40,712 nucleotides of DNA from NCBI GenBank assembly GCA_019113175.1, contig DXHY01000004.1, forward strand, positions 1-40,712, in the 5' to 3' direction. Origin of the DNA: Candidatus Eisenbergiella stercoravium. Its GTDB lineage: Bacteria; Bacillota; Clostridia; Lachnospirales; Lachnospiraceae. The notes beneath the pieces were generated by a model. That model was not told where the DNA came from. It saw only the letters and a program-made list of their open reading frames with translations, and made no database searches. Position 1 is the first letter of the stretch. Every line of letters starts with the position of its first letter. This document shows positions 30,297-38,084 of this stretch, in pieces. A program made the translations under genes and the position numbers.

Positions 30297-31163
30297 ATGA
30301 AAGAGGATGGAAAGGAAGATAACAAAACGGTGAGCAGCGCAGCATCAGACAGCCGGATGGCTTTGGAGCTGATCCACATAACCGCGGGATACGGGCGCGA
30401 GCCCGTGCTGAAGGACGTTTCCCTTTCCGTAAGGGAAGGACAGCGGCTGGCGGTTCTTGGCCGTAACGGGAGCGGAAAAACCACTCTTTTACGGGTGATA
30501 GCGGGTCTGCTTCCGTGCAGCGGTACGGTGCTTCTTGGCGGTGAAAGCATGCACGGCATGAAGAGGGAGGAGCTTGCCAGACGTGTGGCGATGATGAGCC
30601 AGTTCGCGGGAGCTTCCCTCCCTTATACCGTGGAGGAAACCGTCAGGATGGGAAGATATGTCCACCAGTCTTCCGGCTTTCTGTCCGGAATATTTTCAGG
30701 AAGCGACGGACGGGAAAGAGAGGCTGTGGTTTCCTGTCTGCGCGCAGCCGGACTGGAGGATAAGAAGGACAGGCCGGTTACGGAGCTTTCCGGCGGACAG
30801 CTTCAGCGGGTATTTCTCGCCAGAGCGCTGGCGCAGGAGCCGTCCGTAATGCTTCTGGATGAGCCGACCAGCCACATGGATCTGAAATATCAGACAGAGC
30901 TTGTGGATTATTTGAAAAAGTGGGGAGAGGAGCCAGGGCATGCGGTCGTTGGTGTGCTGCATGACATCAGTCTGGCGCTCCGCCTTGCGGACGTGTTCTG
31001 CTTTTTGAAGGATGGACACGTTCTGGCCTGGGGAGGCGCCGGCATCATCACACCGCAGCTCCTTGAGGAAACCTATGAAATGGATGTGGCGGCCTGGATG
31101 AAGGAGTCCGCCGGAAAAATGGAGGAGATCCTGAATGGAGAACATATATCGCAGTCCCGATGA
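30297..31163 (+). CDS. ABC importer ATP-binding protein (FecE/BtuD-like)
   Basis: A 288-residue ABC ATPase that powers the importer. It has Walker A GRNGSGKTT, Q-loop MMSQF, signature LSGGQLQRVFLARALAQ, Walker B VMLLDEPTSHMD and the switch His in GVLHDISLAL. The C-terminal extension is that of the iron-chelate/cobalamin class. ATG 30297 follows GGAGGTAAA; the in-frame opening from 30132 runs through the hairpin array and is rejected. Its last 29 bases overlap the adenosyltransferase-like gene, which ties that gene to the transporter. Confidence 0.95.
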   Translation: MKEDGKEDNKTVSSAASDSRMALELIHITAGYGREPVLKDVSLSVREGQRLAVLGRNGSGKTTLLRVIAGLLPCSGTVLLGGESMHGMKREELARRVAMMSQFAGASLPYTVEETVRMGRYVHQSSGFLSGIFSGSDGREREAVVSCLRAAGLEDKKDRPVTELSGGQLQRVFLARALAQEPSVMLLDEPTSHMDLKYQTELVDYLKKWGEEPGHAVVGVLHDISLALRLADVFCFLKDGHVLAWGGAGIITPQLLEETYEMDVAAWMKESAGKMEEILNGEHISQSR

Positions 31164-31656
31164 GGCGTATCCGTTTCTTGCGGATGAGCCGCAGGATCTG
31201 CGTTGCGATTTTGAACTTTTAACAGACGAGCTGGCAAGCCTGACAGGGCTTCTGGCGGCGAAGATGGAGGAGCCTGCTCTGAGGGAGGAGCTTCTGTGGC
31301 TGGATGAGATGATCTATCATGCCAATCCAACGCTGCGGACCACATTCAGCATCAGGCCTGAAGAGGTGAAAGCGCTGAGAGAACGGACACAGCTTCTGAT
31401 GCGTGAGGCTGCAGGAACGGTAAACCGCTTCGTGCTTCCGCAGGGCTGTGAAGCGGCTGCTCTTGCACATGTGCTCCGGGTAAAAAGCAAAGAACTGGTG
31501 CGGCTTCTGTACCGCCATGTCCATCAGGGACATGAGACTCCGGAGGAACTGATCGACTTCTGCAATCTGATGTCGGGTTACTTTTTCGGTCTCGCTCTGA
31601 AGCTGAACCGCAGCGCAAGAGTGGAGGAAAGGGATTTCGTCAGCCGCAACTATTGA
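31135..31656 (+). CDS. Divergent PduO-like cob(I)alamin adenosyltransferase
   Basis: A 173-residue all-helical protein resembling PduO-type ATP:cob(I)alamin adenosyltransferases, which make adenosylcobalamin. Recognisable parts are ELASLTGLLAAKM, FVLPQGCEAAALAHVLRVKSKELVRLLYR (family: FxLPGGxxxAxxLHxARTxxRRAER), and a final DFCNLMSGYFFGLALKLN (family: LNRLSDxLFxxAR). The usual N-terminal TGDxG nucleotide loop and several Arg residues are missing, so it may be catalytically altered. The start overlaps the ATPase gene by 29 bases, giving strong genetic linkage to corrinoid import: uptake followed by adenosylation. An alternative is a structural relative without that activity. Confidence 0.7.
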   Translation: MENIYRSPDEAYPFLADEPQDLRCDFELLTDELASLTGLLAAKMEEPALREELLWLDEMIYHANPTLRTTFSIRPEEVKALRERTQLLMREAAGTVNRFVLPQGCEAAALAHVLRVKSKELVRLLYRHVHQGHETPEELIDFCNLMSGYFFGLALKLNRSARVEERDFVSRNY

Positions 31657-31823
31657 TGAACGGTCCGGAACGGCGGGAGAACGGGTGTGCCGCTCTGAAC
31701 CATTAAAAAAAATTATCATAAAATAAGCGCATAATCTGTCTCCGAACAAGAGAGAATAATTCTGTACCCGAACCGCTGACAAAAGCGGAGGGCGAAATTA
31801 AAAATCAGGAGGCAGAAGGAATT

Positions 31824-32135
31824 ATGGCGGAACTGAAATGTGCGGTGGATAACTGTACCTACAACAGAGACAGACTGTGCTGCAAGGGAGATATCCTTGT
31901 GGGCGGCAAAAATGCCCGGAAGGAGGAGGATACCTGCTGTGAAAGCTTCCAGCAGAGAAAAGGAAGCGCAGCAGCCAATTCCATGAATCCGGCAAAGACG
32001 ATCTCCATTGACTGTCAGGCCGTAAAGTGTGTCTACAATACGGACTACAAGTGCTCGGCAGAGCATGTGGATATCAGAGGCTGCGGAGCGTGTGACTGTG
32101 GAGAAACAAACTGCGCGACCTTCCGGGAAAGGTAG
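31824..32135 (+). CDS. Protein with two DUF1540 (Cys-rich) domains
   Basis: A 103-residue protein composed of two DUF1540 units, each with a C-x4-C-x-YN-x4-C-x-A/G pattern and a terminal T/N-C-x-S/T-F: LKCAVDNCTYNRDRLCCKG..TCCESF and IDCQAVKCVYNTDYKCSAE..NCATF. DUF1540 is common in Clostridia, and the Cys spacing suggests metal binding, but its function is unknown. It has no signal peptide. CAGGAGGCAGAAGG precedes the ATG. It is a single-gene unit followed by a perfect terminator hairpin. Confidence 0.9.
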   Translation: MAELKCAVDNCTYNRDRLCCKGDILVGGKNARKEEDTCCESFQQRKGSAAANSMNPAKTISIDCQAVKCVYNTDYKCSAEHVDIRGCGACDCGETNCATFRER

Positions 32136-32141
32136 AAGACC

Positions 32142-32177
32142 GAAACAGGAGAGAGGAGATTCCCTCTCTCCTGTTTC
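32142..32177 (+). terminator. Terminator hairpin after the DUF1540 gene
   Basis: A perfect 15-bp stem (32142-32156 with 32163-32177, core CAGGAGAGAG/CTCTCTCCTG) with a 6-base loop. The T-run is only three long, but the stem is very stable. Confidence 0.65.
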
Positions 32178-32318
32178 CGGGTAACCGGCCGCTTCTGCAG
32201 ACGGAAAGCCGGTAAAAAAGGCAAACTGGTGTTTGGACTCAGCTTCATTACTATTCACAGTCCTGATTCAGAATGGTAATCTCGTTTTCCAAACTGCACT
32301 GAAAAAACAGAAAAAGGG

Positions 32319-32671
32319 TTGACACGACAGAAAGACCGTGATATAGTACATAAGTACGCAAGTGCGGACTATGAATGATGTTTATACAATGTCGTTCTCA
32401 TATTCGAAAAAGCAGAGTATCCGCTCTCACCCTATGGCGATTGGGCTTATAGGTGTTCCTGTTAGAAAGACCGGTCGGGAGATACCGGTTATGAGATGTT
32501 GATGGCGGATAGCGATGCTGTCCGTTTTTTTTGTGTCATGTGTCAAAAGGACAGCTGACGGATTGAGGTTCTCACGGGCGAATCGGGAGTTACTGTTTTG
32601 AACAGACGGCACGGGCCGGTATCCGGTGCCGGCGGTGAGCCGGGTTCCGGATTTCTTAGGAGGGTAAGACA
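32319..32671 (+). promoter_or_regulatory. infC promoter and attenuator leader (L20-leader type)
   Basis: TTGACA (32319-32324) and TATAGT (32342-32347) are exactly 17 bases apart, so transcription should start near 32354. This leaves a leader of about 318 bases before infC. Within it ACCGGT..ACCGGT (32470-32488) can pair, then CGGATAGC-GAT-GCTGTCCG (32506-32524) followed by eight T (32525-32532) is a strong intrinsic terminator. After it comes a GC-rich CCGG-repeat region (32608-32650) that could form alternative pairs. Firmicutes infC-rpmI-rplT operons are known to be controlled by L20 through such an attenuating leader. This explains the 535-base gene-free stretch. Confidence 0.75.
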
Positions 32672-33178
32672 ATTAGCGAGTTATTTATCAATGAACAGAT
32701 CAGAGACAGGGAAGTACGTTTGATTGGAGAGGACGGCGCGCAGCTTGGCATCATGTCCTCCAGAGAAGCCCTGAAGATTGCAGAAGAGGCCGGACTGGAT
32801 CTGGTGAAGATTGCCCCCACGGCAAAGCCTCCGGTCTGTAAGATTGTGGATTACGGCAAGTACAGATATGAGCTTGCCCGGAAAGAAAAGGAAGCGAAGA
32901 AGAAACAGAGAACCGTTGAGATCAAGGAAATCCGTATGTCTCCGAACATCGATACCAACGATCTGAACACAAAGGCGGGCGCGGCGAGAAAGTTTCTGAC
33001 GAAGGGAAACAAGGTGAAGGTGACCCTGCGTTTCCGCGGCCGTGAGATGGCTCACATGCAGACCACCAAGCACATTCTGGATGATTTTGCCCAGATGCTT
33101 TCCGATGTTGCGGTGGTTGAGAAGGCTCCCAAGGTGGAAGGCCGCACCATGACCATGTTTTTAACTGAAAAGCGTTAA
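32672..33178 (+). CDS. infC: Translation initiation factor IF-3, AUU start
   Basis: A 168-residue IF-3, which keeps ribosomal subunits apart and checks the start codon. The true N-terminus is SELFINEQIRDREVRLIGEDG, typical of the family, and is reached only if translation begins at ATT (32672-32674). AGGAGGG sits 7 bases before it. The next possible start, TTG 32720, would remove 16 conserved residues. A rare AUU start is characteristic of infC and allows IF-3 to repress its own translation. The linker with KEKEAKKKQRTVEIKEIRMSP and the C-terminal domain FRGREMAHMQ are normal. First gene of the infC-rpmI-rplT operon. Confidence 0.96.
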   Translation: MSELFINEQIRDREVRLIGEDGAQLGIMSSREALKIAEEAGLDLVKIAPTAKPPVCKIVDYGKYRYELARKEKEAKKKQRTVEIKEIRMSPNIDTNDLNTKAGAARKFLTKGNKVKVTLRFRGREMAHMQTTKHILDDFAQMLSDVAVVEKAPKVEGRTMTMFLTEKR

Positions 33179-33227
33179 TACGTGCAGTTAAAATAGATTT
33201 TTGGAATGAATACAGGAGGATTTTGTT

Positions 33228-33425
33228 ATGCCGAAAATGAAGACAAGCAGATCAGCAGCAAAACGTTTCAAGGTTACCGGAACGGGCAAGTTAAAGAGAG
33301 CGAAAGCTTATAAGAGCCATATCTTAACGAAGAAATCCACGAAGAGAAAGAGAAATCTCAGACAGGCAGCGATTACGGACGCTACCAATGTTAAGAATAT
33401 GAAGAAGATTTTACCGTATTTATAA
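33228..33425 (+). CDS. rpmI: 50S ribosomal protein L35
   Basis: A 65-residue, very basic protein of the large ribosomal subunit: [23 protein letters not shown] at the N-terminus and NMKKILPYL at the C-terminus are diagnostic. ACAGGAGG precedes the ATG. Second gene of the infC operon, 49 bases after infC and 22 before rplT. Confidence 0.98.
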   Translation: MPKMKTSRSAAKRFKVTGTGKLKRAKAYKSHILTKKSTKRKRNLRQAAITDATNVKNMKKILPYL

Positions 33426-33447
33426 TTCGTAAGGAGGAGTTAAAGAG

Positions 33448-33804
33448 ATGGCAAGAATCAAAGGCGGCATGAATGCCAGAAGAAAACATAATAAAGTATT
33501 AAAGCTCGCGAAGGGCTACAGAGGAGCGAGATCCAAGCAGTACAGAGTTGCGAAGCAGTCCGTTATGAGAGCGCTTACCTCCTCCTATGCAGGACGTAAG
33601 GAGAGAAAGCGTCAGTTCAGACAGCTGTGGATCACCCGTATCAACGCTGCTGCGAGAATCAACGGCCTGTCCTACAGCAAGTTCATGCATGGTCTGAAAC
33701 TGGCCGGTGTGGATATCAACAGAAAGATGCTGGCTGAGATGGCAGTGAACGATGCAGAGGGATTTGCTACGCTGGCTGAGGTTGCAAAATCCAAAATCGC
33801 ATAA
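33448..33804 (+). CDS. rplT: 50S ribosomal protein L20
   Basis: A 118-residue L20, needed for early 50S assembly and, in Firmicutes, the regulator that binds the infC leader. Typical sequence: [36 protein letters not shown], and C-terminal [25 protein letters not shown] precedes the ATG. Last gene of the operon before a strong terminator. Confidence 0.98.
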   Translation: MARIKGGMNARRKHNKVLKLAKGYRGARSKQYRVAKQSVMRALTSSYAGRKERKRQFRQLWITRINAAARINGLSYSKFMHGLKLAGVDINRKMLAEMAVNDAEGFATLAEVAKSKIA

Positions 33805-33819
33805 TAGTTCTGAAAATTC

Positions 33820-33847
33820 AGGAGTTCCGGAAACGGAACTCCTTTTT
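33820..33847 (+). terminator. Intrinsic terminator of the infC operon
   Basis: AGGAGTTCCG (33820-33829) and CGGAACTCCT (33834-33843) form a 10-bp stem with loop GAAA, followed by a T-run. Confidence 0.92.
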
Positions 33848-33874
33848 GCGATTATCTGACTTGCAATGTAAATT
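33846..33874 (+). promoter_or_regulatory. Candidate promoter of the SGNH hydrolase gene
   Basis: TTGCGA (33846-33851) and TAAATT (33869-33874) are 17 bases apart, about 20 bases before the start codon. The -35 overlaps the T-run of the rplT terminator. Confidence 0.4.
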
Positions 33875-33894
33875 CTTTTGGCATGGAGGAGAAT

Positions 33895-34692
33895 ATGAAA
33901 CAGGATGTATCAGAAAGATCAGAAAGAAAAAACAACAGAAAGCTCCGGTGGTGTGCAATCGGAGATTCCTTTACCTATCTGAACGACCATCTGGATGAAA
34001 CCGGATACCGTGTGACGGAAGGATATCTCAGCAGAACCTGCCGAAAGCTGAGCTGTCTTTCCGTGATTAACCTGGGGAAGAATGGTTCCGCAACGCCGGA
34101 CTGGCTGGAGGAAAGATTCCCTGAGGCAGATCTGTATACGGTGCTGCTGGGAACAAACGACTGGCACAGAGGAGTGCCTCTTGGAACGTGTGAGGATTTT
34201 GAGCGGAAAAAGGAAGGAACCATTCTGGGAAATCTGGGCATCATTCTGGAACATATCCGTCAGGCGGGACCGAAGGCAAAAATTCTCGTGATGAATCCTG
34301 TGGAGAGAGGGGATTTTGTGTACATTCTGGACCCGCTGAACCATGCGCATGGAAGCTACGCTCCGGATCAGGGACAGTGGCTGAGCGATATTGCAGAAGG
34401 AATCCGGAGCGCCTGCGAAAGAGCGCAGATCCCGGTCCTGGATCTGCATTCTCTTTCCGGATTTGCGCCGGAAACGGCTGTACGGTTTAAACGGGTAAAA
34501 ACAGAAGAGGAATATCAGGAGCTTCCTTATCCTGCCTACGTGGACGTGCCGGTTGATTATGAGAAGGATGATTATCCTTATCCGCCGGAGGCCGCCAATT
34601 ATACCTATGACGGCCTGCATCCTTCGGATAAGGGAAATGAGATAATTGCCAGCCTGCTGGCGGAAAAGATCAAAGAGCTTTTATCGCTGTAG
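33895..34692 (+). CDS. SGNH/GDSL-type hydrolase
   Basis: A 265-residue esterase/lipase-like protein of the SGNH fold. The four blocks are visible: AIGDSFTYLN (catalytic Ser), NLGKNGSATPDW (Gly), LLGTNDWHRG (Asn), and DGLHPSDKGNEI (catalytic Asp and His). No signal peptide is present, so it acts in the cytoplasm, perhaps as a carbohydrate or lipid deacetylase; the substrate is unknown. ATG 33895 is preferred because GGAGGAG lies just before it; ATG 33883 overlaps that site. It is a single gene, convergent with the glutamate-synthase-like gene. Confidence 0.9.
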   Translation: MKQDVSERSERKNNRKLRWCAIGDSFTYLNDHLDETGYRVTEGYLSRTCRKLSCLSVINLGKNGSATPDWLEERFPEADLYTVLLGTNDWHRGVPLGTCEDFERKKEGTILGNLGIILEHIRQAGPKAKILVMNPVERGDFVYILDPLNHAHGSYAPDQGQWLSDIAEGIRSACERAQIPVLDLHSLSGFAPETAVRFKRVKTEEEYQELPYPAYVDVPVDYEKDDYPYPPEAANYTYDGLHPSDKGNEIIASLLAEKIKELLSL

Positions 34693-34736
34693 TCTGTGTT
34701 TGTCCGTTTTCGGCTTGTGTCTGCCCGGCTTCAGCG

Positions 34737-36125
34737 TCAGGCATGCGGGATATCCGTGAATTCACTGATTTCCCGGCTGACAGTGCACAGATCCTCTACG
34801 GAGAGCTCATGCAGATCAGAATGTCCGGTGATCCGGGCGAACATCTTCAGCTCTGACAGGGAGACATTCAGAAAATTGGCAACTCTTGCCGCTGCGGCAT
34901 CCTGATTCAGCCGTACGCGCAGCTCTTCGTCCTGCGTGGCAATGCCCATGGGACACATGCCGGTGCCGCAGATTTTATACTGCTGACAGGCCATGGCGAT
35001 CAGCGGTGCACTTGCAACGGCAACGGCGTCCGCGCCCATCGCGATGGCCTTTGCAAAATCGGAGGAAACCCGGAGTCCGCCGGTGATGACCAGACTGATA
35101 TCAGACCGGATGCTGTCCAGGTATTTTCTGGCGCGGTACAGCGCGTAAATTGTGGGAACGCTGGCGGAGTCACGCAAAAGCTGAGGAGAGGAACCCGTCG
35201 CCCCTCCGCGGCCGTCGATGGTGATGAAGTCCGGTTCCGCGTATGCGCAGAAGGCCAGATCCCGTTCAATATGCCCGGCGGCAATTTTGATGCCGATGGG
35301 ACGTCCTTCGGATGCCATGCGAAGCTGGCTGACGAGGGCCTTCATATCCTCCTTCGTTTCGATTCCGGGAAAGCGGGAAGGCGCGATCACATCTCTCCCC
35401 ATGGGTTTGTTCCTGATCCGGCTGATTTCTTCCGTTACCTTTTCTCCGGGCAGGTGGCCGCCCATGCCGGGCTTGGTTCCCTGCCCGATTTTGATTTCAA
35501 TGGCATCTGCATTCCGCAGATTTTCCGGTGTTACGCTGTAAAGATTCCCCACATATTCAAAAATATATTTATCCGCTGCCTCCATTTCCTCCGGCAGGAT
35601 CCCGCCTTCACCGGAGCACATGGCGCTGTGGGCCATGGCAGAACCGCGCGCCAGGGACACCTTGGCCTCCCGGGAGAGCGCGCCAAAGGACATGTGAGAG
35701 ATATAGACCGGATTTTCCAGCACGAGAGGCTTCGCAGCGTGCGGGCCGATCACGGTGGTGGTGCGTACCTCGGCGTCCTCATCTAACGGCATGGGATCCA
35801 GCTGCGCGCCAAGGATGAGAATATCATCCCAGTCCGGCATGGGAAGAAGCGTGCCCATGGCAGCGGAGATGCTTTTCCCCGTCACCGCCATTTCATGAAT
35901 TTCCTTCATGTACCTGCAGGAAGCGTCGCTGCGGACGAACTCCTTCGGATAGTCCAGTTTCAGCTCTCTGGCGGGCTGTTTTTTTATGTCCGTCTCTTCC
36001 TGCCAGAGCGTGAATTTATCCGCGCTCTGATGGCAGACGGGACATTCCTTCAGCCCGGAAAACGGAGCCCCCTCCTGCTGTTCGTCATAGATGTAGCCGC
36101 AGACGCTGCATCGATATTTTGCCAT
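34737..36125 (-). CDS. Rubredoxin-glutamate synthase (FMN domain) fusion
   Basis: A 462-residue protein with a short N-terminal rubredoxin-like iron site (CSVCGYIYDE.., CPVC; Cys6, 9, 28, 31) fused to the FMN-binding central domain of glutamate synthase (PF01645 type). The synthase part shows NPVYISHMSFGALSREAKVSLARG, GEGGILPEE, KIGQGTKPGMGGHLPG, ITIDGRGGATGSSPQLLRD, GGLRVSSDFAKAIAMGADAV, and CGTGMCPMGIATQD near the cluster-binding loop. The glutaminase domain of GltB is absent, so it is an archaeal-type or ferredoxin-linked form whose amide source and electron donor are unclear; the rubredoxin domain may supply electrons. The start at 36125 has GGAAGGAGG upstream; the in-frame extension to 36233 runs through a hairpin module. 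Confidence 0.92.
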   Translation of the reverse strand: MAKYRCSVCGYIYDEQQEGAPFSGLKECPVCHQSADKFTLWQEETDIKKQPARELKLDYPKEFVRSDASCRYMKEIHEMAVTGKSISAAMGTLLPMPDWDDILILGAQLDPMPLDEDAEVRTTTVIGPHAAKPLVLENPVYISHMSFGALSREAKVSLARGSAMAHSAMCSGEGGILPEEMEAADKYIFEYVGNLYSVTPENLRNADAIEIKIGQGTKPGMGGHLPGEKVTEEISRIRNKPMGRDVIAPSRFPGIETKEDMKALVSQLRMASEGRPIGIKIAAGHIERDLAFCAYAEPDFITIDGRGGATGSSPQLLRDSASVPTIYALYRARKYLDSIRSDISLVITGGLRVSSDFAKAIAMGADAVAVASAPLIAMACQQYKICGTGMCPMGIATQDEELRVRLNQDAAAARVANFLNVSLSELKMFARITGHSDLHELSVEDLCTVSREISEFTDIPHA

Positions 36126-36131
36126 ACCAAC

Positions 36132-36214
36132 CCCTCCTTCCGCCGCCGTAAGGCGGCACTGAAATAATGGAAGAACGGCATCGCCGTTCTTTGGCATGAA
36201 CCCCGGTTCGTGCC
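36132..36214 (-). repeat. Three-hairpin module (H1-H2-H3-RBS) before the rubredoxin-synthase gene
   Basis: On the minus strand: H1 GGCACGAACC with GGTTCATGCC (36214-36193, one G-U); H2 AAGAACGGC-GAT-GCCGTTCTT (36191-36171); then ATTATTTCAG; H3 GCCGCC-TTAC-GGCGGC (36157-36142); then GGAAGGAGG. Same order and linker motif (ATT..TTCAG) as the module at 17158-17244, with paired substitutions in H1 and H2. Confidence 0.9.
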
Positions 36215-36304
36215 CCTTCCTTGTCTGCCACATATAGCGGCGTTTGGCAGCTTTTTGTCAGTTTCAGTATAACATGGGCCGTCAGGAGGCGCAATGAAAG
36301 AGGA

Positions 36305-36346
36305 TTGATTTGATACTTCCTTTATCGTATACTGATGTTACATCAG
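36305..36346 (+). promoter_or_regulatory. Promoter and palindromic operator candidate of the GH105 gene
   Basis: TTGATT (36305-36310) and TATACT (36328-36333) are 17 bases apart. CTGATG-TTA-CATCAG (36332-36346) is a perfect palindrome that overlaps the end of the -10 and the predicted start site, a position typical of a repressor site. Confidence 0.6.
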
Positions 36347-36370
36347 AACGGGAAAAAGGAGGAGAGACAA

Positions 36371-37480
36371 ATGAGCATCGAAAAAGAAAGCGCGGAAAAA
36401 ACCCCGTTGTTCTATGCGAAGGCATCGGTGGAAACCATGATGCGCAAATTCAGGGCGCAGGAGCTGCCGCCGAAGGGACATTTTCATTATCATCAGGGCG
36501 TATTCCTGTCCGGGGTGTATCAGACATACCGGCTCTGCGGGGACAGGCGGTATTTCACTTACATGAAGGACTGGGTGGATTCCTGCGTGAATGAGAAGGG
36601 AGAAATCCACGAATGCGATCTGGGAGAGCTGGACGATATCCAGCCGGGAATCCTGCTCTATCCGCTTCTGGATGAAACAGGGGACGAGAGGTACAAAAAG
36701 GCGCTGGATACCCTGCTCACGGCGGTGAAGGATTTTCCGAGAAATGAGGTGGGAGGCTTCTGGCATAAGGCAGCGTGTCCGGAACAGATGTGGCTGGACG
36801 GTCTGTATATGGGCGGCCCGATTGCGGCGGAATATGGCAGCAGATTTCATCGGCCGGAGTTCCTGGATCTGGTGGTGGAGCAGGCACTTCTCATGCGGGA
36901 AAAGACGAGAGATGAGAAAACGGGACTGTGGTATCATGCCTGGGACTGCGCGAAGAAGCAGGGATGGGCGGACCCGGAAACCGGCCTTTCCCCGGAATTC
37001 TGGGGGAGAAGCATCGGCTGGGTTCCCGTGGCCGTGCTGGACGATCTGGATTTCCTGCCGGAGGATCATCCCGGCTATGAAAAACTGCGCAGTCTGGTGA
37101 AAGAGCTCCTTGAGGCGGTCTGCCGCTATCAGTCAGAGGACGGCCGCTGGTATCAGGTGGTGGATAAGGGCGGCATGGAAGGAAACTGGCTGGAAAATTC
37201 CTGCAGCTGCCTGTTCGTGGCCGCGATCTGCAAGGCGGTGAGAAAGGGAATCCTGCCGGAAGAATATCTGGAAAGGGCAAGACGCGGTTATGAGGGTGTG
37301 ATCCGCTCCCTGGAATGGGATGGGGACGATCTTCTGGTTGGAAACGTATGCATTGGAACCGGAGTGGGGGACTACAGGCATTACTGTGAACGCCCGGTTT
37401 CCGTCAACGATCTGCACGGTGTAGGAGCCTTTCTGCTGATGTGCGCGCAGGCGGAGATGTGCGCGCAGGTGGAGATTTAG
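36371..37480 (+). CDS. GH105 unsaturated rhamnogalacturonyl hydrolase (YteR/YesR-like)
   Basis: A 369-residue (alpha/alpha)6-barrel enzyme of family GH105, which removes the unsaturated galacturonic acid left at the end of pectin oligosaccharides by lyases. The key motif MWLDGLYMGGP holds the catalytic Asp at residue 143, the same number as in Bacillus YteR. HQGVFLSGVY, WGRSIGWVPVAVLDDL and ENSCSCLFVAAI are also typical. No signal peptide, so the enzyme is cytoplasmic. ATG 36371 follows AAAGGAGGAG. The last residues contain an 18-base tandem duplication giving AEMCAQ then VEI. It is a single gene with its own promoter and palindrome, and functionally pairs with GH28 at 12818. Confidence 0.95.
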   Translation: MSIEKESAEKTPLFYAKASVETMMRKFRAQELPPKGHFHYHQGVFLSGVYQTYRLCGDRRYFTYMKDWVDSCVNEKGEIHECDLGELDDIQPGILLYPLLDETGDERYKKALDTLLTAVKDFPRNEVGGFWHKAACPEQMWLDGLYMGGPIAAEYGSRFHRPEFLDLVVEQALLMREKTRDEKTGLWYHAWDCAKKQGWADPETGLSPEFWGRSIGWVPVAVLDDLDFLPEDHPGYEKLRSLVKELLEAVCRYQSEDGRWYQVVDKGGMEGNWLENSCSCLFVAAICKAVRKGILPEEYLERARRGYEGVIRSLEWDGDDLLVGNVCIGTGVGDYRHYCERPVSVNDLHGVGAFLLMCAQAEMCAQVEI

Positions 37481-38016
37481 CAGTTCCAGCGGATGGAAAC
37501 GGGATTGGGCTCGTCTGAAACGGCGGCCGCCTGAAGGGATAAAAACGCCCGCTTCAGTTCTTCCTCTGCCAGCCGGTCGTAGGTGGCTGCGGCTTCTGAG
37601 AGACCTGCGCTGTGATAGGCACGGGCAGCGGCTCCGTAGAGCAGGAAGCCGAACGCATTGGTGGGAGTCTGTGCCGTGGCGCAGGCGGTGGAAACTGCCC
37701 GCGCCGCGGCAAGAGAGACAGGATCGGCCGCACGGCTGTCAGCGAGCTGCTTTGCCGCTCTTCTCGCATCGGCAAGGGCCGGTTTTAATTCCTTCAGAGT
37801 TATTTCTTTGTTCAGGACGCTTTCCACGGCGGAAAGCGTCTGTTCCATCTGATGAAAAATCCCGGGTTCTTCTTTGATCAGAGGAAGATAGTGTTCTTTT
37901 GCATAGGCGGACGCCCAACGGGTGAGCGTTTCCCTGCTCTGCGTCTCAATGAGACGCATCAGGGCCGTTGCCGCGCTGCCGTTCATGTCCCCAAGCATTT
38001 TTCTGAGAGCCGCCAT
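37477..38016 (-). CDS. Imm-5-like putative immunity protein
   Basis: A 179-residue all-helical, Ala-rich cytoplasmic protein. The segment SLAAARAVSTACATAQTPTNAFGFLLYGAAARAYHSAG resembles the Imm-5-like family, often annotated as putative immunity protein, in which a helical repeat of AARAxxxAxATAH..AxGAAxYAxKA type is conserved. No toxin gene is adjacent, so an immunity role is not supported by context and the label should be held lightly. AAAGGATACTCTT precedes the ATG. The stop codon overlaps that of the convergent GH105 gene by two bases. Confidence 0.55.
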   Translation of the reverse strand: MAALRKMLGDMNGSAATALMRLIETQSRETLTRWASAYAKEHYLPLIKEEPGIFHQMEQTLSAVESVLNKEITLKELKPALADARRAAKQLADSRAADPVSLAAARAVSTACATAQTPTNAFGFLLYGAAARAYHSAGLSEAAATYDRLAEEELKRAFLSLQAAAVSDEPNPVSIRWNC

Positions 38017-38084
38017 AAGAGTATCCTTTCTTTGCCGTCGGAGACAGCAGAAACTGCAATCTATCTGCCGTCTCCCACAGAAAT

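Noticed and set aside
28969-30345. 458-codon open frame on the minus strand over the permease gene and hairpin array
   Set aside because: Rich in Arg, Gln, His and Ser with no domain; it is antisense to a clear FecCD permease.
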